Below are positions 43,795 to 50,988 of a DNA stretch of 64,000 bases, in pieces. The translations under genes were made by a program, and so were the position numbers. Each line of letters starts with the position of its first letter. The first letter of the stretch is position 1. The notes under the pieces were generated by a model. The model saw only the letters and a list, made by a program, of their open reading frames with translations. It was not told where the DNA came from and did no database searches. This stretch comes from Asanoa iriomotensis (GTDB lineage Bacteria > Actinomycetota > Actinomycetes > Mycobacteriales > Micromonosporaceae): the NCBI RefSeq assembly GCF_016862515.1, contig NZ_BONC01000016.1:1-64000 (forward strand), read 5' to 3'.

Positions 43795-44490
43795 GTGTTC
43801 CTACTCCTCGCCTTGATCGCCAGCGGGCTGATCGGGTTCGCCACCGGCCTACTCATCCGCCAACGCGCCATCCGCCGCGCCCACGCGCACGTCCTCGACA
43901 TGGTCGGGATGATCCTTCGCGACCGGCTTACCGGCCTACTGAACCGCGACGGTCTGCTCATCGAAGCGGACGCCGCGACGCTCGACCCGACCATGCCGAT
44001 GATCCTCCTACTGCTAGACATCGACGACTTTAAAGCCGTCAACGACACCTACGGCCACGAGGCCGGCGATCACCTGCTCGTCACCGTCGCTCGACGCATC
44101 AAAGCAACCGCCGCCGGCTACGACGGCACCGCCGCACGCCTGTCCGGAGACGAGTACGCCGCCTTGCTACCGGCCAACGGCCGTAACCCGTCCCAGATCG
44201 CTGACGTGTTCGTCACCCGCGTCGCCGAGCCCGCCTACGTACACGGACCCGACGGCATCCCCGTGCAGATCATCCCGACAGTCAGCGTCGGGGTGACAGT
44301 CGCTCAACCGGATGAGGCGTTCGAAGCGGTCGCCATGCGAAATGCGGACACCGCGATGTACCACGCCAAACGCGGCGGCGGCGACCGCCACCGCGCCTAC
44401 GAGCCGGGGATGGCCATGCCGCGCCCGGCCGGCCGGCGCGGGCCCCGCGCCCGCGACGAGCGCTCCAGGCCGGGCGAGGTGACCCGGTGA
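43795..44490 (+). CDS. Membrane-anchored diguanylate-cyclase-like (GGDEF) protein
   Basis: 231 residues. GTG 43795 follows AAGGAGGACCCCA, which settles the start against the ATG at 43732 that lies before the hairpin. One membrane helix opens the protein (LLALIASGLIGFATGLLI), then the GGDEF domain: DRLTGLLNRDG, LLLDIDDFKAVNDTYGHEAG with the metal-binding Asp, and the signature loop as SGDEY (117-121) instead of GGDEF. SGDEF-type loops can be active, but the final Tyr is unusual. No inhibitory RxxD site is evident. It is coupled to the next gene by a 4-base overlap. Confidence 0.82.
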   Translation: MFLLLALIASGLIGFATGLLIRQRAIRRAHAHVLDMVGMILRDRLTGLLNRDGLLIEADAATLDPTMPMILLLLDIDDFKAVNDTYGHEAGDHLLVTVARRIKATAAGYDGTAARLSGDEYAALLPANGRNPSQIADVFVTRVAEPAYVHGPDGIPVQIIPTVSVGVTVAQPDEAFEAVAMRNADTAMYHAKRGGGDRHRAYEPGMAMPRPAGRRGPRARDERSRPGEVTR

Positions 44491-45794
44491 TCGACCCGCA
44501 GGTCGAGGAGATGGCCTGCCGGGTCTGTCTGCATGTGCTCAACTCCTCCGGCGAACCAGCCGCTTATGTCCACCCCGCTGGGCTCGGAGTAGTCACCGAC
44601 CATGAGCCCGATCCCATCCCGAGCCGGCGGCTCGACACCGTCCATCGCCGATGCGACTTCTGCGCCGACCGTCGTCCGCTGTGGGCCCTGTATGGCGGAG
44701 ACCTGACGTCGATCGCTCACAGCGCGGACACCACTTTCGTCAACCGTTTCGGCGCGAGCTGGGCCGCGTGCGCGACATGCCACGCCCTCATCGAGACCGG
44801 CAAGCTCGACCAATTGGCACGGCACGCGGCAAACGCCCTCGGTACCACGTCCCCAAACGCATACCAACACATCGCCGAGTTCCACCACGGGTTCGTCGAG
44901 CACCTGGACCACCGCCTGACCGTGCTGCTCACCACGACGGCATGGCCTGCCACGTCCATCGACCCGCGATCCATCCCGAAGGTCCGCGACCGGCTGGTCC
45001 GGCTTTACCACAGCCCGCAACAGTTGCCGCAGAGATTCAGGCCATCAGCGTCCGCAATCGCGGACGGACTCGACCGCGGGCACCTCATCTGGATCGACGA
45101 TGAGTTCACCGACCTCACCGACGCTGCTGCGGCGAGCCTGCCCGACGTGACCGTCAGCCGTGACCTCCTGCCCGCCGATGACGGCTTATTGCTCTGGTCA
45201 CGCCCTCTACAAGTCCACGACGCTGCTGCTGCGTCCTGGACCAGAAAGGACGGCGGGTGGGACATCGTCCGCTACCGCACCATCGGCGAAGGCCTCGATG
45301 GTGCCAACCTCCAACACGTCCGTGAACAGATCGGCTGGCTCGTCCCGATGAACGCCGTCAGTGTGGCCGACGGACAGACAATCCGAGGCGCGACCGAGCC
45401 GACCGCCGCTCTCGCCACCACGTGGGTACTGATCGCGCAGAAACTGGCCGAGGTCCGATCATCAGCGGCGAGCAAGGCCATCGGCAAGGCGTACGCCAGA
45501 ACCGGCCGGCCTGCTCCCGAGGTCACCCTCGTCAGCATCAGGAGGCCGTCGGTCCGGACGCCGAATCCCGTGATCCCGCGAGGGGACCACCGGCCGTTGG
45601 CCGAGCGCGTCTGGGTCAGCCCGCATTGGCGCAACGTCGCATATGGCCCTGAGAAGTCGCTGCGCCGCCCGCGCTGGATCGATCCGTTCCTGCGAGGGCC
45701 CGCTGACGCCCCCATCAAATCGAGTACCACCGTGCGCGTACTTGGTGGACTTCCGCAGCAACGCCCGCCGCACCGTGGCGACAAGGAGGCGTGA
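44487..45794 (+). CDS. Large uncharacterised protein with Cys pairs
   Basis: 435 residues from GTG 44487, overlapping the GGDEF stop by 4 bases. The N-terminal third has three CxxC pairs (MACRVCLH, RRCDFCAD, CATCHAL) and may bind zinc. The middle is mixed alpha/beta (GHLIWIDDEFTDL), and the C-terminal 80 residues are basic and Pro-rich. No family was recognised. Translational coupling suggests it acts with the cyclase. A strong terminator follows. Confidence 0.65.
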   Translation: MIDPQVEEMACRVCLHVLNSSGEPAAYVHPAGLGVVTDHEPDPIPSRRLDTVHRRCDFCADRRPLWALYGGDLTSIAHSADTTFVNRFGASWAACATCHALIETGKLDQLARHAANALGTTSPNAYQHIAEFHHGFVEHLDHRLTVLLTTTAWPATSIDPRSIPKVRDRLVRLYHSPQQLPQRFRPSASAIADGLDRGHLIWIDDEFTDLTDAAAASLPDVTVSRDLLPADDGLLLWSRPLQVHDAAAASWTRKDGGWDIVRYRTIGEGLDGANLQHVREQIGWLVPMNAVSVADGQTIRGATEPTAALATTWVLIAQKLAEVRSSAASKAIGKAYARTGRPAPEVTLVSIRRPSVRTPNPVIPRGDHRPLAERVWVSPHWRNVAYGPEKSLRRPRWIDPFLRGPADAPIKSSTTVRVLGGLPQQRPPHRGDKEA

Positions 45795-45848
45795 CGAGAC
45801 GCCGAAGTCGATCGAGAACCGAACGCTGGCGGATGCAGGCATAAGGAA

Positions 45849-45876
45849 GGGCCCCGACCAGATGCGGTCGGGGCCC
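45849..45876. terminator. Strong terminator after the GGDEF operon
   Basis: Arms of 11 bases (45849-45859 and 45866-45876) with a 6-base loop, then TTCGTCC. It is placed between the 44487-45794 gene and the convergent 45932-46210 gene, so it could serve both strands. Confidence 0.85.
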
Positions 45877-45931
45877 TTCGTCCTCGTCGCCGCGATGAGT
45901 GCCAACCCGGAAGCGGACGATCTAAGGACCT

Positions 45932-46210
45932 TCAGGAAAGTTTGTGGTCGCCCGCTTCGACAACTTCGCTGAGCGCGCGAGTGAGTCTCTGTGCTTGGTC
46001 GAGGGAGAGAGCGACGACCGTTTTGTTGCCGTCGTCAGTGAGGTTCAACCGCACCAACGTGACCTCCGTGTCGCCCAGCGCGACGAGCGTGGCGTCGATG
46101 CCGACGAAATCTCCGGAAGTGCTCATAGCCACCGGCGCTGACACGTGCTCGCCGGTGTCGACGCAGTCGATGCGCTGGCACCACGGGGGGTGCGCGACCA
46201 GCTGTTCCAC
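45932..46210 (-). CDS. DUF6907-like small protein
   Basis: 92 residues from GTG 46210, preceded by AAAGGGGAACT, the same ribosome-site style as the DUF932 gene. The frame is open to 46369, but that start would run through a divergent promoter region. The pattern PPWCQRIDC ... GEHVSAP ... VALSLDQAQRLTRALSE resembles the DUF6907 family of small actinomycete proteins. Function unknown. Confidence 0.65.
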   Translation of the reverse strand: MEQLVAHPPWCQRIDCVDTGEHVSAPVAMSTSGDFVGIDATLVALGDTEVTLVRLNLTDDGNKTVVALSLDQAQRLTRALSEVVEAGDHKLS

Positions 46211-46362
46211 AGTTCCCCTTTCGTGGCAGTCCAACATTTCGGCCGGCCACGGCGGGTCAGCCATGCCAATCATCATTGCCCATATTGGCCTATTCAGCAA
46301 TAGGCGATTGGCCGATGTTGACATGTAGACATGGCATAGCACGCCAAGGTAAGAATGCCTCT
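46211..46362. promoter_or_regulatory. AT-richer divergent promoter region
   Basis: It holds an inverted repeat GCCTATT (46288-46294) and AATAGGC (46299-46305), an imperfect palindrome at 46267-46288, and TTGACA at 46318-46323 resembling a -35 box for the plus-strand gene. It is clearly lower in GC than its surroundings, as expected of a promoter. Confidence 0.55.
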
Positions 46363-46623
46363 GTGACAAAGGATTCCTCCACGCCGAGCCTGCTCGAGGC
46401 GGTCCGCGCGCTCACAAAAGCGCAGGCCAAGGTTGTGCGCGCTCGCAAGAGTCTCGACGCCGCCCGCGCCGAGGTGGAACAGCACAGACGGGCGGTCGCT
46501 GACGCGGCTGTCATCGCGCATCGAAACGGGATGCGCCAGAAGGAAATCGCTGAGCGAACAGGTCTAACTCGCGAAACCATCCGCAAATACCTACGGGCGG
46601 TCGGGATCAACGCCAACGACTGA
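46363..46623 (+). CDS. Small helix-turn-helix protein with coiled coil
   Basis: 86 residues from GTG 46363. Residues 10-50 form a charged coiled coil (KAQAKVVRARKSLDAARAEV). The C-terminus is a helix-turn-helix (RQKEIAERTGLTRETIRKYL). The gene is divergent from the DUF6907-like gene across a palindrome-containing gap. Probably a local DNA-binding regulator. A lone CTGACAG lies 45 bases after its stop. Confidence 0.75.
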   Translation: MTKDSSTPSLLEAVRALTKAQAKVVRARKSLDAARAEVEQHRRAVADAAVIAHRNGMRQKEIAERTGLTRETIRKYLRAVGINAND

Positions 46624-46832
46624 GCCGCGGTCACCCGGTCGCCGATCTCGCCACGCACCCGCGACAACTGACAGGGATGCTGGCCGGCTGGGTCTGCCGA
46701 CCGTCGAGGATCACCGCGACAGCGGCAGGGCATCGGGCGCAGAAGCCCGGTCGCGCAGTCAGCGCTCAATCCGCGGCGCGCGAGGCCTGGGTGCGTGCAC
46801 ACGGTTTAGAACGTGCGTCCTAACGTCGCGCG

Positions 46833-47255
46833 GTGGTGGAGTGGATCAGGGTCTGGGTGGTCACCACCACCTGGCGCCGGTGGAGGGACTCACCCCACCA
46901 GACGACGAGGCTTGTTCGCCAGGCGCGCACAGCTGCGGAGCTTCGCGTGCTCATCGAGGCCGCGCGGGCTGATCCGCTTGCCTCCTACAGCTACCGGTCG
47001 CAGCGAATCCTGGATGGCAAGCCTGCCGACCGGTGCCGAAACAGTCACCGGTACTGGTCGCCCAACTGGACCCGGTTCGACTGGGCGATATGCGGCTGCG
47101 GTGGCCACCACATCTGGATCTGCCTGCACCCGGGCTGCAGTGACGTACGCGTGGAGCCGGATTTCGCCTACGACTGCACCCCAACGTGGCCCCGAAGCAG
47201 CCGACACCGGGCCGCCAGGCCAGACACTGCACGGATTGACGATTCGTCCTGCTGA
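46833..47255 (+). CDS. Uncharacterised protein with Cys/His cluster
   Basis: 140 residues from GTG 46833. The region ICGCGGHHIWICLHPGCSD holds four Cys and three His and may bind a metal. The N-terminal part is basic and Trp-rich. Another plus-strand frame (46813-47319) overlaps it, but its composition is less protein-like. No family was recognised, so moderate doubt remains. Confidence 0.45.
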   Translation: MVEWIRVWVVTTTWRRWRDSPHQTTRLVRQARTAAELRVLIEAARADPLASYSYRSQRILDGKPADRCRNSHRYWSPNWTRFDWAICGCGGHHIWICLHPGCSDVRVEPDFAYDCTPTWPRSSRHRAARPDTARIDDSSC

Positions 47256-47326
47256 ATCTGCCTGCGGACGCCGCTCCACCAGGCCAACGATCGAGGGGTG
47301 GCAAGATCAGCACACTTGAGCAGTAG

Positions 47327-48367
47327 GTGCACGAGGCTGTGACCCGGCCCGGTCGCGACCGCGCGAGCCTGCGATACCCGCTGGCGCCGATGCTCGCCAC
47401 TCCTGTGCGCGAGCTCCCGGTCGGCCCCGGCTGGGCGTGGGAGCCGAAATGGGATGGGTGGCGTCAGCTGGCCTGGATCCGCGAGAACCGGGTCCAGCTC
47501 CAGACGCGCAACGGCCACCCGATCAGCCTCCAATTCCCCGACATCACCCGCGCCCTTCGCCCACTGCCGGCCGGGACCGTTCTCGACGGTGAGCTCATCG
47601 TCTGGGACGAGGAGCGCGAGCGGTCCAGTTTCTCGCTGCTGCAGCGGCGCGCCGCAGCCGGCAGGCGCGCACTCCAGATGGCTCGCCAGTTCCCTGCCCA
47701 CTACGTGGTCTTCGACCTCCTGGCGACCCGGGACGAGTCTCTGCTGCCCGCGCCACTGGCCGAACGTCGACAGCTGCTCGAGCACCTACTTACTGACGTG
47801 CCGAACCAGATCGTGTTGTGCCCGCACAGCACAAGCCTCGCCGTCGCCCGCGAATGGATCGACACCTGGGTCGCGACCGGGATCGAGGGCGTCGTCGCCA
47901 AGCGGCAGGACCAGCGCTACCGCGTCGGTCGCGCCGGCTGGCGGAAACTACGCGTCCGCACGACTACGGAGGCGATCATCGGCGGTGTCACCGGGTGGGT
48001 CAGCGCACCGCAAACGGTGCTCGTCGGCCGGTTCGACACCCGTGGGCAACTGCGATACGTCGGCCGGTCGACGCCGCTGACCGACGAGCAGCGCGCCGAG
48101 CTCGCCCCGCTCCTGTCCCGGCCCGTCGCCCAGCGACGAGGCGTGGCGGTGAAGCACCCGTGGCCGCAGCCACTACCCGCGTCGTGGTCCCACTCATGGC
48201 AACGGCCCGAGCCGCTGCGCTACGCCCAGGTCGAGCCCGCGGTCGTCGCGGAAGTCCTCGTCGACACCGCGCTCGAACACGGGCGATACCGCCACCCAGT
48301 CCACCACGTCCGAGCCCGCCGCGACGTGTCGATCTACGACGTGCCCATCCTCGGCGTCGACGAGTAG
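47327..48367 (+). CDS. ATP-dependent DNA ligase (LigC/LigD type)
   Basis: 346 residues. The nucleotidyltransferase motifs are visible: EPKWDGWR with adenylated Lys41, the DGELIVWD motif, YVVFDLLA, EGVVAKR and WRKLRVR. The OB-fold domain follows (GVTGWVSAPQTVLVGRFDT). This is the LigC/LigD ligase layout without polymerase or nuclease domains. No Ku or primase is adjacent. It may seal nicks after transfer or act in end joining (inference). Downstream, two small genes run against its 3' end. Confidence 0.88.
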   Translation: MHEAVTRPGRDRASLRYPLAPMLATPVRELPVGPGWAWEPKWDGWRQLAWIRENRVQLQTRNGHPISLQFPDITRALRPLPAGTVLDGELIVWDEERERSSFSLLQRRAAAGRRALQMARQFPAHYVVFDLLATRDESLLPAPLAERRQLLEHLLTDVPNQIVLCPHSTSLAVAREWIDTWVATGIEGVVAKRQDQRYRVGRAGWRKLRVRTTTEAIIGGVTGWVSAPQTVLVGRFDTRGQLRYVGRSTPLTDEQRAELAPLLSRPVAQRRGVAVKHPWPQPLPASWSHSWQRPEPLRYAQVEPAVVAEVLVDTALEHGRYRHPVHHVRARRDVSIYDVPILGVDE

Positions 48368-48616
48368 ATCACCGCGTGGTCGGCGGCTGCCCATCGACCG
48401 CCCTCGGGTGAAGCAGCCCGTACACAGGTCGACCCACCGGTTGCCCAGCGCGCTTCTTGCGACGAGGGCGACCTCGGCCTGGCCGCCGCACGCGGCACAC
48501 TCCCGGGATCCCGCGCCTCGGGCGGCAGCCGCCAGGTCGGCAGATGGGGCAAGCGGAAGGGCCGAGGGATCGACGCCGAGTAGGGCGACGATGTCTGACG
48601 CCGTGGGCTCGCTCAC
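48194..48616 (-). CDS. Small protein with zinc-finger-like Cys motif
   Basis: Up to 141 residues from GTG 48616. The N-terminal 80 residues look genuine (TASDIVALLGVDPSALPLAP, then SRECAACGGQAEVALVARS and DLCTGCF), with two CxxC pairs. The C-terminal half lies antisense to the ligase 3' end (to 48367) and may be a low-quality tail. The start overlaps the stop of the next gene upstream by 4 bases, which supports translation. Confidence 0.5.
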   Translation of the reverse strand: MSEPTASDIVALLGVDPSALPLAPSADLAAAARGAGSRECAACGGQAEVALVARSALGNRWVDLCTGCFTRGRSMGSRRPRGDLLVDAEDGHVVDRHVAAGSDVVDWVAVSPVFERGVDEDFRDDRGLDLGVAQRLGPLP

Positions 48617-48825
48617 CGTGGACCCGAGGGTGCCGGGCTCGGAACATCGGATGAACCAACCGCGGCGTCGTCGGCTCCTAGCGGGACGGCCACGTAGGGC
48701 TCGGGGAGTTTCCCCTGCCAGTAGGTGGGCGAGTTGGGGCAGAGCTGACACCCATTGACCAGGGGCTTTCCGGCAGTCGCCCATGAGCCGCCGGTCCCGC
48801 AGCAGGTCGTGCCCGTGCCGTCCAC
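48613..48825 (-). CDS. Small Cys-rich protein
   Basis: 70 residues from GTG 48825, with AGGGG upstream. TTCCGTGGSW ... VNGCQLCPNSPTYW gives two Cys pairs in a zinc-ribbon-like spacing. It is followed by a 4-base overlap with the 48194-48616 gene. Too small for a confident family call. It may be a DNA-binding or redox protein. Confidence 0.5.
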   Translation of the reverse strand: MDGTGTTCCGTGGSWATAGKPLVNGCQLCPNSPTYWQGKLPEPYVAVPLGADDAAVGSSDVPSPAPSGPR

Positions 48826-48913
48826 GCGATACCCCTATTCGAACACCCGTACGCCTCAGCATGCCACGGTCGATCGTCTTGGGCGCGTGGGCTCGGGCGG
48901 CGATTCTGCTGGT

Positions 48914-49189
48914 TCAGGGCGCTTGGGTCGGGCTTTCGTGATCGAGCGCTGCGCGTTCCTCCGGCGTCATCTCCTGGTACTCGGACCAGAATCTGGTGAA
49001 CGATCTCGCCAGCTCATCGCCGTAGACCTGACTCGAGACGACCTCGCGTAGTGTCACATCGCCCGCCAGGACGGTGCGGGCCATCTCGCGCAGCAGCTCG
49101 TTCTCGCTGTCGGCCAGGCGCTCCAGGCACGCGTGGAGCAACCTGGTTCTGCGTGGGTCACCATCCGCGATGTCGGATAGGTCGCTCAT
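48914..49189 (-). CDS. Small acidic helical protein
   Basis: 91 residues from ATG 49189, whose A is shared with the upstream TGA stop. It is all helical (RTRLLHACLERLADSENELL, then FTRFWSEYQEMTPEERAAL), acidic and without Cys. It is the third gene of an overlapping trio with an ESX-like protein and a membrane protein, so an adaptor or immunity role is possible but unproven. Confidence 0.6.
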   Translation of the reverse strand: MSDLSDIADGDPRRTRLLHACLERLADSENELLREMARTVLAGDVTLREVVSSQVYGDELARSFTRFWSEYQEMTPEERAALDHESPTQAP

Positions 49190-50268
49190 CAGATCGCCGG
49201 GTGTGTGTAGCGCCCGCCGAGATCAGGGATCTTCAGCTGATCGAGGTTAACCAGCTCCGCAATGACCGACCCTTGGAAAAAGAGCACCGCCGCATACATG
49301 CCTTGATAGAGGGCTGTCGCCTTGCCCCACAGCCTGAGCATGTTCGCGACCTCACCTGCGGCGAGCGCGTACCCGACGACGGGACCGACGCCGGTGTACG
49401 CGGTCGCGGTGCCGGCCGCTGCCGCGATGCCAGCGATGATCGCCGAGTCTAGTAAGGCTTTGATGACCCCGCCGAGCGCCTCGCCCATCGACCACACCGC
49501 GCCAGCCATTACCGAATACGACTCGCTGAGACTGCCCAGCGGATCGCGGAGAGTGAACACCGCGTCATTCGCGTCGGTGAAGAAGCGGTATGCGCCCTCG
49601 CCGGCGTTGCCCGCCCACACATCCTGGAGGACCGCCGCACCGGTCTGCACGTTGTAGGCCATCGCGGCGAGCGCATCGCCGACATTCGTCGTCACCGGTG
49701 ACATCGCCGCGAACGCTTCCCAGTCGCCGAATAGCCACTGCTGGGCACGGCCGATCGGGTCGAAGCCGAACACCACCGAGAACGCCTCGTTGGCCCAGTG
49801 ACTCGGGCTGATCATGTCCATGAAACCCAGTGGGTTCGCGGGCGTCTCCGCCGGCCCCGGCGGCCGCAGACAGGATTGAACATCACGGGAGTCCACGAAC
49901 GTCGTGTAGACACAGGGATTGTTCGCTAACTCGAGTTCGACCGCGGTCGTCGGGCACGCCTCGCTGCCAACGAGGAAATGGTCCAGCGCCGCCGCCGCGC
50001 CAACGTCGGTCCGCCGGAAGTAGGCCGCAGCCCTATCCAGTTCTGGTGCGGACTCCTCTAGCAGCGAAATAATGCGCGTCAGTGTCCGGTCGATGGTCGC
50101 GGCAGCCTGATCGTGGGCCTGTTGTGCGATCTTGAACGCATCCCCGCCGACCCTCGGCGCATCCGCGTACGGCACCAGGTAGGACCGGATCGACGTGGTG
50201 TCCTCGGCTGCCCGCATCACCTGACGGGCAAACGCGTTCACCGCGGCAGGCTCAACCCGGAAGCTCAC
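49189..50268 (-). CDS. ESX/WXG100-like large protein
   Basis: 359 residues from GTG 50268, overlapping the upstream stop by 4 bases. Residues 1-105 form the two long helices of a WXG100/EspA-type domain (VNAFARQVMRAAEDTTSI, then QAAATIDRTLTRIISLLEES). The middle has NPLGFMDMISPSHWANEAF and Trp/Gly-rich helices, and the C-terminus has a hydrophobic segment (AIIAGIAAAAGTATAYTGVG). It resembles ESX-secreted or ESX-associated proteins. There is no toxin domain at the end. Confidence 0.7.
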   Translation of the reverse strand: MSFRVEPAAVNAFARQVMRAAEDTTSIRSYLVPYADAPRVGGDAFKIAQQAHDQAAATIDRTLTRIISLLEESAPELDRAAAYFRRTDVGAAAALDHFLVGSEACPTTAVELELANNPCVYTTFVDSRDVQSCLRPPGPAETPANPLGFMDMISPSHWANEAFSVVFGFDPIGRAQQWLFGDWEAFAAMSPVTTNVGDALAAMAYNVQTGAAVLQDVWAGNAGEGAYRFFTDANDAVFTLRDPLGSLSESYSVMAGAVWSMGEALGGVIKALLDSAIIAGIAAAAGTATAYTGVGPVVGYALAAGEVANMLRLWGKATALYQGMYAAVLFFQGSVIAELVNLDQLKIPDLGGRYTHPAI

Positions 50269-50573
50269 AACGCGACCGACACGAGGCCAGCGACCGCGAC
50301 CACGAACGCCGGTGCCAACAGGCGCCAGTCCTTGACCCAAAAGCTGACCACGCCGGCAACGGCGCCGACCACCATCAGGATGTTCGCCGCCAGGTCCTCA
50401 CGGCTGTCAAACATCGACCGCAGGCCGATCAGCCCCAAGAAGATGCACGCACCCGCCACCGCCCACCGGAAGTTGCGGTACGCCTCCCACTGGAACCGCT
50501 GAACCTCGACCCGGTAGTCCTCAACCGCCTGCCGGCGATCGTCGTCCGACACCTCACGTCTGCGCCGTGCCAT
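50265..50573 (-). CDS. Small three-helix membrane protein
   Basis: 102 residues from ATG 50573. A charged N-terminus (MARRRREVSDDDRRQAVEDY) is followed by three hydrophobic segments (AVAGACIFLGLIGL, NILMVVGAVAGVVSFW and LLAPAFVVAVAGLVSVA). It is first of the overlapping trio. No family was recognised. Confidence 0.65.
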   Translation of the reverse strand: MARRRREVSDDDRRQAVEDYRVEVQRFQWEAYRNFRWAVAGACIFLGLIGLRSMFDSREDLAANILMVVGAVAGVVSFWVKDWRLLAPAFVVAVAGLVSVAL

Positions 50574-50988
50574 GCCAGGCACGATATCAACGATCGTCAC
50601 CGTAGCGATGCGGTGCGTAACCAGCACGACAGGACGGACACCTCGTCCGGCGCACGCTCCCAGTGCCTGACACACACCCCTGCGAGAGCGAGCCAGGACG
50701 TCCGACCGAACGTCGACCCTGTGGATTAAAAGGCCCCTCCGGCGGACTTCCAAGGCTTCTCGAGAATGTGTCCCGTCCTGACTCGCGCCGTAGCTGGCGG
50801 TCCGAAGGTGTCCGGGCTGGTCACGCTATCCGTCCTTCCAAGGCCGATCACGAACTATTCGCGCGGCCGAGGGCCGTCCGCCAGCGGGGCCTGACTGTCC
50901 GTCTCAACTCGCCGACATCCGAGCAGCCACCGAGCAGCCGGGCGTAATGGGGCTACGGATGTCGGAGGGAAGTTTCGCGGCACGACGG
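50574..50988. other. Gene-free gap between the ESX-like trio and BREX (415 bases)
   Basis: No convincing gene on either strand. The open frame at 50663-50947 has no ribosome site and a non-protein-like composition. The gap lies upstream of the trio and downstream of brxHI, so it probably holds the trio promoter. No clear terminator was found. Confidence 0.5.

Larger units (their letters stand above)
20095..46674. mobile_element. Integrative and conjugative element (left end at tRNA-Arg; right end not located)
   Basis: The evidence is a large serine integrase abutting the tRNA-Arg 3' end, a VirD4/VirB4/VirB6/VirB2/PrgI-type transfer module, a replication-relaxation protein, DUF932 and DNA methyltransferase cargo, and shared GGAG-type ribosome sites and CTGTCAG repeats. 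The right boundary given is only the last CTGACAG copy seen. Serine-integrase cores can be 2 to a few bases long, so the far junction cannot be recognised by eye. Genes to about 50.6 kb, or even the BREX operon, may belong to it. Confidence 0.7.

Noticed and set aside
46813-47319. Alternative plus-strand frame overlapping 46833-47255
   Set aside because: Its product is mainly Gly/Thr/Arg/Pro low complexity, while the other frame gives a Cys/His cluster and mixed composition.
48825-48860. TTCGAA sequence near 48835 as the far attachment site of the element
   Set aside because: The palindromic hexamer matches the T-loop core, but the flanking bases do not match the tRNA arms.
50720-50745. CCCTCCGG-like string resembling the tRNA anticodon arm as a right attachment site
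   Set aside because: Only a few bases match and there is no extended similarity to the tRNA.
50663-50947. Possible small gene in the gap before BREX
   Set aside because: No ribosome site and a Pro/Arg/Ser-rich composition without any recognisable domain.
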